48,367 bases of DNA from Gallibacterium anatis DSM 16844 = F 149. GTDB taxonomy: Bacteria; Pseudomonadota; Gammaproteobacteria; Enterobacterales; Pasteurellaceae. The translations under genes were made by a program, and so were the position numbers. The DNA lies in contig NZ_KB903678.1 in NCBI RefSeq assembly GCF_000379785.1, forward strand, positions 1-48,367, read 5' to 3'. Positions 44,170 to 48,367 of the stretch are shown here, piece after piece (the stretch's first letter is position 1; the number at the start of each line of letters is the position of its first letter). The notes under the pieces were generated by a model. That model was not told the origin of the DNA, made no database searches, and worked only from the letters and a program-made list of their open reading frames with translations.

Positions 44170-45005
44170 TTAACATCTACTTTACTTAATTGGCGGTTTT
44201 TCCATTTATTTATCATCACCGCAAAAATAAAAAGGACAGCTTGGGTCAATACAATCGTCGCACCGCTTGCACTGTCAAGGTGATAACTGATGATAATGCC
44301 GCCAATATTGGATACTAATGCGCTGCCAATCGCAATCAACAGCATTGTAGAAAAACGTTTACTCAATAAGTAAGCGGTAATTCCCGGCGAAATCAGCATT
44401 GCAACCACCAAAATCACGCCGACAATCTGCATCGCCAGCACGACTGACAAAGATAACAATGCCAACAACCCATAATGCAAAAAAGTGGTATTCAAGCCCA
44501 TCACTTTTGCTTGCACAGAGTCAAAACAATAAAGCAACAAATCACGCCATTTACTGTAAATCAATACTAGAATTGCCGCTCCCACTGCCAACATTTGCCA
44601 CATTTGTCGGCGATCAATGCCCAGAATATCACCGAATAAAATATGAGTCAGATGTTGATTGGTCTGCACCTGACCGAATAAAACCAAACCGAAGGCAAAC
44701 ATTCCGGAAAATACAATGCCCATAATGGTGTCTTCTTTCAAACGGGCGTGATTCTTCAAAAAGCCAATGCTGCCGGCACAACCGATTCCGGCTAAAAACG
44801 CACCTAACGTCAACGGTAGATTAAAGATAAAAGCCAGTACAATGCCGGGCAAAATGGCGTGTGAAATGGCATCGCCCATCAATGCCCAACCTTTTAATAC
44901 CAAATAACAGGACAACACAGCACAGATTGTTGCAATCATTAAAGCGGTTATCAATGAAACCTGCATAAAGGGATATGAAATCGGTTCAATTAACCAAGCC
45001 AACAT
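44166..45005 (-). CDS. yfeD: YfeD, chelated iron/manganese ABC importer permease
   Basis: Second inner-membrane permease of the Yfe-type importer. 279 residues, about eight helices, ABC-3 family: LVLKGWALMGDAISHAILPG near the N-terminus and GVILVVAMLISPGITAYLLS in the C-terminal half are family motifs. TAGGAG precedes the ATG, which follows yfeC by 9 bp. Last gene of the Fur-boxed yfeABCD operon. Its stop overlaps the yccX stop (4 bp of convergent overlap) and no terminator can fit between the genes. Confidence 0.93.
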   Translation of the reverse strand: MLAWLIEPISYPFMQVSLITALMIATICAVLSCYLVLKGWALMGDAISHAILPGIVLAFIFNLPLTLGAFLAGIGCAGSIGFLKNHARLKEDTIMGIVFSGMFAFGLVLFGQVQTNQHLTHILFGDILGIDRRQMWQMLAVGAAILVLIYSKWRDLLLYCFDSVQAKVMGLNTTFLHYGLLALLSLSVVLAMQIVGVILVVAMLISPGITAYLLSKRFSTMLLIAIGSALVSNIGGIIISYHLDSASGATIVLTQAVLFIFAVMINKWKNRQLSKVDVN

Positions 45006-45014
45006 TGTGATCTC

Positions 45015-45866
45015 CTAATGTTTCCGGCTAACGTGATAATAACGTTGCGTAAAAAAGCCATATTTCGGCGAAAAAGCAAAAGCCAACAAAAACAGTAATG
45101 TTTGTAAGGTAACAATAATGCCGCCGGTTGCACCGTTCAGATAGAAACTTAAATAAGCCCCAAAACCACTGGTGAAAAAACCGAAAGCCACCGCAATTTT
45201 CAGCAACGTTTTAAATTTATCGGTTAAGAGATAAGCCGTTGCACCCGGTGTAACCACCATTGCAATCACCAAGATCGCACCGACAGTTTGCAACGCGGCG
45301 ACAATACAGGCACTCAATAAAGTAAAAAATAATACTTTCAATACCGTTGGATTTAAGCCGCTCGCTTTCGCTTGAATTTCATCAAAAAAGACCAGTAATA
45401 GATCTTTCCAAAACAGCAATAACAGCATAAAACTGACCGCCAAAATGATCACAACTTGCCAAACATCACTATCAGCAATGCCCAAAATATTCCCCAGAAT
45501 AATGCTTTGCACATCCACCGAAGTCGGATTTAGCGAAATCACAAATAATCCCAGCGCTAAAAAAGTGGTAAAAATAAAACCGATAATGGCATCTTCACGC
45601 AAAGGTGTAATTGCCTTTATCCATAAAATCGCCACTGCTGCCAAAATACCGGAAAAAAACGCACCAATCGCATACGGCAATGACAACGCATAAGCAATCG
45701 CCACACCGGGCACTACCGAGTGCGACAACGCATCGCCGATCAATGACCAACCTTTTAACATTAAATAAGCAGATAAAAAGGCACATACGCCGCCAATCGC
45801 CGCACTCACCCAAATCGCCTTAAACATATAATCATATTGAAACGGCAGTATCAGCAGATCCCACAT
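45015..45866 (-). CDS. yfeC: YfeC, chelated iron/manganese ABC importer permease
   Basis: First permease of the importer. 283 residues from MWDLLILPFQYDYM; the open frame continues to 45950 inside yfeB, but AAGGA sits 7 bases before the ATG at 45866, one base past the yfeB stop. ABC-3 motifs: LMLKGWSLIGDALSHSVVPG and GAILVIAMVVTPGATAYLLT. It is a paralogue of YfeD (about the same fold and length) and together they form a heterodimeric channel. Confidence 0.93.
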   Translation of the reverse strand: MWDLLILPFQYDYMFKAIWVSAAIGGVCAFLSAYLMLKGWSLIGDALSHSVVPGVAIAYALSLPYAIGAFFSGILAAVAILWIKAITPLREDAIIGFIFTTFLALGLFVISLNPTSVDVQSIILGNILGIADSDVWQVVIILAVSFMLLLLFWKDLLLVFFDEIQAKASGLNPTVLKVLFFTLLSACIVAALQTVGAILVIAMVVTPGATAYLLTDKFKTLLKIAVAFGFFTSGFGAYLSFYLNGATGGIIVTLQTLLFLLAFAFSPKYGFFTQRYYHVSRKH

Positions 45867-45867
45867 A

Positions 45868-46746
45868 TTATTTTCCTTTTTTACGATTGAGTAATGTTGC
45901 CGGCGGCTCATTTTTGGTTTTACCGTAGAACACCGCTGCCTTTTCATCATCCGTCAGCACTGTTACCGCGCGTTCATCGCCATCTTCGTGTAAATGTTCA
46001 CCGTGCAGTTTGATATGACGCAACACACCACTGAACACTTTTTCCAGATTTTCTTGCGTAAAAGTGGTTGCGGTTGCACCGCTGGCAATAACAGTTCGAT
46101 TAATCATTACCACCTGATCACAATAATCCGGCACACTACCTAAATTATGCGTTGACACCAAAATTAAACGCCCTTCCTCGCGTAACTGCTGTAATAAATT
46201 AATAATAGCCACTTCTGTTTGCACATCTACACCAGTAAAAGGCTCATCCAACAAAATAATCCGGCTTTGCTGAGCTAATGCTCTCGCTAGGAACACCCGT
46301 TTTTTTTGACCACCAGAAAGCTCTCCAATTTGGCGATTTTTCAAATGAGTAATATCCATTCTTGCCATCGCTTGTTCAACTGCTGCTTTATCTGCAGCTC
46401 TGGCCATACGCAAAAAATTCATATGTGCATAACGCCCTTGCATTACCACATCGTAAACAGAAATCGGAAATTGCCAATCTACCTCTTCACTTTGTGGCAC
46501 ATAGGCGACAAGATGTTGCTTCAGTGCTTGTTTAACACTTTTATCACATAATCTAATCTGCCCTTGTTGTGGTGTAATTAATCCCATAATGCTTTTAAAC
46601 AGTGTTGATTTTCCACTACCATTTACACCAATTAAGGCACAAATAGTGCCACCCTCAAGATGAAATGACATTTGTTGAATTGCCGTATGTCCGTTATTAT
46701 AACGCACACTAATATTATCAACCACCAAAGAAGCTGAATCAGTCAT
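45868..46746 (-). CDS. yfeB: YfeB, chelated iron/manganese ABC importer ATPase
   Basis: The ATPase of the importer. 292 residues: Walker [10 protein letters not shown], signature [17 protein letters not shown], Walker [13 protein letters not shown]-loop STHNLGS. A 45-residue C-terminal extension rich in charged residues and His ([17 protein letters not shown]) is present and could bind metal, but this is speculation. It overlaps the yfeA stop by 8 bp. Confidence 0.94.
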   Translation of the reverse strand: MTDSASLVVDNISVRYNNGHTAIQQMSFHLEGGTICALIGVNGSGKSTLFKSIMGLITPQQGQIRLCDKSVKQALKQHLVAYVPQSEEVDWQFPISVYDVVMQGRYAHMNFLRMARAADKAAVEQAMARMDITHLKNRQIGELSGGQKKRVFLARALAQQSRIILLDEPFTGVDVQTEVAIINLLQQLREEGRLILVSTHNLGSVPDYCDQVVMINRTVIASGATATTFTQENLEKVFSGVLRHIKLHGEHLHEDGDERAVTVLTDDEKAAVFYGKTKNEPPATLLNRKKGK

Positions 46747-47620
46747 TCTGTTTAAATCCCTGTGTTATTGTGTTAACTGTGACTGTCAATAAATCAAGAA
46801 ACGTCGGCACCGCACCATCCGGTTGCGAAAGTGAGTCCACATAAAGCACCCCACCGTAATTGGCGCCGGTCTCTTTTGCAATCTGTTTTGCCGGCTTATC
46901 GGAAATGGTGCTTTCACTAAAAATCACCGGCAATCGATGTTTACGCATCTGTTCGATAACGTGACGAATTTGCTGCGGAGAGCCTTGTTGTTCAGCATTA
47001 ATCGGCCACAAATATAATTCAGAAAAGCCATAATCTTTAGCTAAATAACTAAATGCGCCTTCACTGGTGACTAACCAACGTTTTTCTGTAGGAATAAAAG
47101 CCAACTGCCGCTGAAATTTCTTATCTAATTCAATCAGTTTTTGTTGATAAACCGCTGCATTATGGTTGTAATTATCCTGATGTTGCGGATCATATTTCAC
47201 CAATGCTTTACGGATATTTTCTACATAAATCATTACATTTTTCGGTGACATCCAAGCGTGAGGATTAGCAAAACCTTGATAAGGCCCTTTGTAAATGGAT
47301 AAAGGTTCAACCCCCTCACTAACAATTACACTCGGCACACTAGGCAAATTATTAAAAAAACGCTCAAACCACTGTTCCAAATTCAAGCCGTTCCATAAAA
47401 TCAACTGAGCATCCTGTGCTTTAACAATATCTTTTGGTGTTGGCTGATAATTATGAATATCTGCACCCGGCTTAGTAATCGATTCCACAACAGCACTATC
47501 ACCAGCAACATTCTGCGCAATATCCCGAATAATAGTAAATGATGTGATCACTTTAAACGGTTTTGCCATTGCCAGCGGTGCAATCAGTAGTAAAAGCAAT
47601 AACAGTGCTTTTCTTAACAC
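46739..47620 (-). CDS. yfeA: YfeA, periplasmic iron/manganese-binding protein
   Basis: Captures Fe or Mn (cluster A-I) in the periplasm. The frame stays open to 47671, but a perfect AAGGAG lies 7 bases before a GTG at 47620, giving a classical signal peptide ([19 protein letters not shown]) and 293 residues; the longer form would run toward the Fur box. Metal ligands are likely the His in [11 protein letters not shown], the His in NPHAWMSP, the Glu in SEGAFSYLA and the Asp in VDSLSQPDG. First gene of yfeABCD. Metal preference is inferred from the family and from Fur control. Confidence 0.92.
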   Translation of the reverse strand: MLRKALLLLLLLIAPLAMAKPFKVITSFTIIRDIAQNVAGDSAVVESITKPGADIHNYQPTPKDIVKAQDAQLILWNGLNLEQWFERFFNNLPSVPSVIVSEGVEPLSIYKGPYQGFANPHAWMSPKNVMIYVENIRKALVKYDPQHQDNYNHNAAVYQQKLIELDKKFQRQLAFIPTEKRWLVTSEGAFSYLAKDYGFSELYLWPINAEQQGSPQQIRHVIEQMRKHRLPVIFSESTISDKPAKQIAKETGANYGGVLYVDSLSQPDGAVPTFLDLLTVTVNTITQGFKQND

Positions 47621-47673
47621 TACTTTTCTCCTTATCTTCATCACTTTCACTATCCTACCACAACGATCCATAT

Positions 47674-47690
47674 TTGAGAATAATTCTCAA
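47674..47690 (-). promoter_or_regulatory. Fur box of yfeABCD
   Basis: TTGAGAATAATTCTCAA is a perfect 17-bp palindrome of the Fur type. It directly abuts the tusE stop codon and lies 54 bp before the yfeA GTG. Confidence 0.88.
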
Positions 47691-48026
47691 CTACAAACAT
47701 TTCGCTGGCTTAGGCAAACCTGCTAATTTTGTTGCCTGTTTTGCCGGTCCATCAGGAAATAAACGCTGTAAATAACGGCTATTCCCTTTGTCTTCTCCCA
47801 ATTTCTGCGCCATTGCTTTAACTAACATCCGGATAGCTGGCGAAGTTTTATATTCTTGATAAAAATCACGCACAAAATGGATCACTTCCCAATGAGCTTC
47901 AGTCAATGTCAATGCTTCACGCTCTGCCAATATTTCAGCCAAAGCGGGAGTCCAATCCTCACTATTTAATAAATAACCCTGTGCATCCAATTCAATTTTT
48001 TTACCGTTAAAATCTAACTGTGCCAT
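47691..48026 (-). CDS. tusE: TusE (YccK), sulfur relay protein, DsrC family
   Basis: Carries persulfide from TusBCD to MnmA for 2-thiouridine at the tRNA wobble base. 111 residues. The C-terminal arm GLPKPAKCL has the essential penultimate Cys; the body [20 protein letters not shown] and the [18 protein letters not shown] block are DsrC-family hallmarks. Second, non-catalytic Cys of dissimilatory DsrC is absent, as expected for TusE. AGAGGA precedes the ATG. It lies upstream of yfeA on the same strand; read-through into yfe would be under Fur. Confidence 0.95.
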   Translation of the reverse strand: MAQLDFNGKKIELDAQGYLLNSEDWTPALAEILAEREALTLTEAHWEVIHFVRDFYQEYKTSPAIRMLVKAMAQKLGEDKGNSRYLQRLFPDGPAKQATKLAGLPKPAKCL

Positions 48027-48112
48027 AATATTCCTCTGTTTTTTTAGTTATTGTACAAAATTTTATGTTCAATAATCGCTTAAATTACCTATCGTTACAA
48101 TTTACAAGCCAT

Positions 48113-48138
48113 AAAAAAACCACATCGATTGATGCGGT
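48113..48138 (-). terminator. Intrinsic terminator of a minus-strand gene beyond the IS
   Basis: On the minus strand ACCGCATC-aatc-GATGTGGT (one G-U pair) is followed by TTTTTTT. No minus-strand gene lies between it and the window end, only the start of an IS on the other strand, so its gene is cut off or displaced by the IS. Confidence 0.75.
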
Positions 48139-48150
48139 CAGACTGTTGAC

Positions 48151-48178
48151 AAACCTCTAGACATACCTCTAGAGGTTT
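48151..48178. repeat. Palindromic hairpin at the left end of the IS1182-type element
   Basis: Perfect inverted repeat aaacctctaga / tctagaggttt with a 6-base spacer, 34 bp before the transposase ATG. It could be part of the IS end or a hairpin that limits outside transcription. The exact IS boundary cannot be fixed without the other end. Confidence 0.55.
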
Positions 48179-48212
48179 GATCTAATAGGCATATCGAAAA
48201 AAGGAAATGCCT

Positions 48213-48367
48213 ATGCTCAAAAATACACCCTCACTCCAATATGAAATCGAGATGATAAGTCTCGAACAACTCGTTCCAAAAGACCACCTTGTCCGTAAAG
48301 TCGCGAAAGCCATCGATTTTGACTTCATTCGTGATGAAGTGGCGCATCTCTATTGCCATGACAACGG
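48213..48367 (+). CDS. IS1182-family transposase, N-terminal fragment
   Basis: The ATG at 48213 follows AAAAAGGAA and the frame runs off the window end; 51 residues are visible. The opening YEIEMISLEQLVPKDHLVRK, then VAKAIDFDFIRDEVAHLY, matches the conserved N-terminus (DUF772) of IS1182/IS5-like transposases, where LVPxDHLLRK...IDFxF is typical. The DDE domain is outside the window, so integrity is unknown. Confidence 0.85.
   Translation, partial: MLKNTPSLQYEIEMISLEQLVPKDHLVRKVAKAIDFDFIRDEVAHLYCHDN

Overview
The window is almost certainly a chromosome segment of a Pasteurellaceae bacterium (relatives of Haemophilus, Actinobacillus and Gallibacterium). It is AT-rich and densely coding. Many blocks have the gene order familiar from Haemophilus influenzae (mdh/argR/yfcH; nudB-yebC-ruvC with aspS nearby; ldtD-prc-proQ-letAB; can beside yadGH). 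The carbonic anhydrase carries the metal ligands and the allosteric-site Trp and Arg at the positions known from the H. influenzae enzyme, and the left edge is an IS1016-like element. I do not assign a genus.

Layout. 1-281 is the end of an IS1595-family (IS1016-like) insertion sequence, followed by a short possible transposase remnant. 464-2410 is hslVU with a clear sigma-32 promoter. 2558-10371, all minus strand, is an envelope block: LTA-synthase-like sulfatase, YcbL hydrolase, MepK endopeptidase, LdtD transpeptidase, Prc protease, ProQ. 10598-14471 (plus) is letAB, lipid transport across the envelope with seven MCE domains in LetB. 14499-14607 is 4.5S RNA (ffs), followed by uup. 16766-20408 is a Fur-boxed siderophore ABC importer. 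20576-24881 is yadG-yadH-modB-modC-modA. 25000-28398 holds can, epmC, htpX (second sigma-32-like promoter) and dinB (LexA box). 28489-28684 is tRNA-Ser(UGA). 28872-36398 is ruvC, yebC, nudB, a DUF3298 protein, aspS, cmoA, ilvE and mdh. 36557-39937 is argR with a candidate operator, yfcH and ycaO. 39974-48026 is yccS-yccF-mgsA-yccT / yccX / tusE, the E. coli ycc order, with a Fur-boxed yfeABCD metal importer set between yccX and tusE. 48113-48367 is a minus-strand terminator with no gene in view and the start of an IS1182-family transposase.

How it works together. The window is mainly housekeeping: proteostasis (HslUV, HtpX, Prc), peptidoglycan remodelling, envelope lipid transport, translation and tRNA modification (AspS, CmoA, EpmC, YcaO, TusE, ffs, YebC), DNA repair (DinB, RuvC), and metal or siderophore import under Fur. 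Regulatory sites are readable: two sigma-32 promoters, two Fur boxes, one LexA box, a candidate ArgR operator, and many intrinsic terminators. Several starts were moved from the longest possible reading frame (letB, prc, htpX, argR, yfeA, yfeC, yccT, one siderophore permease) on Shine-Dalgarno and homology grounds.

I found no convincing undescribed defence, mobile or biosynthetic system. The items most worth a second look are the helically phased TGCA array before argR, the yfe block between yccX and tusE, the DUF3298 gene inside the nudB-aspS interval, the yadGH-modBCA arrangement, and IS ends at both window edges with an orphan terminator.
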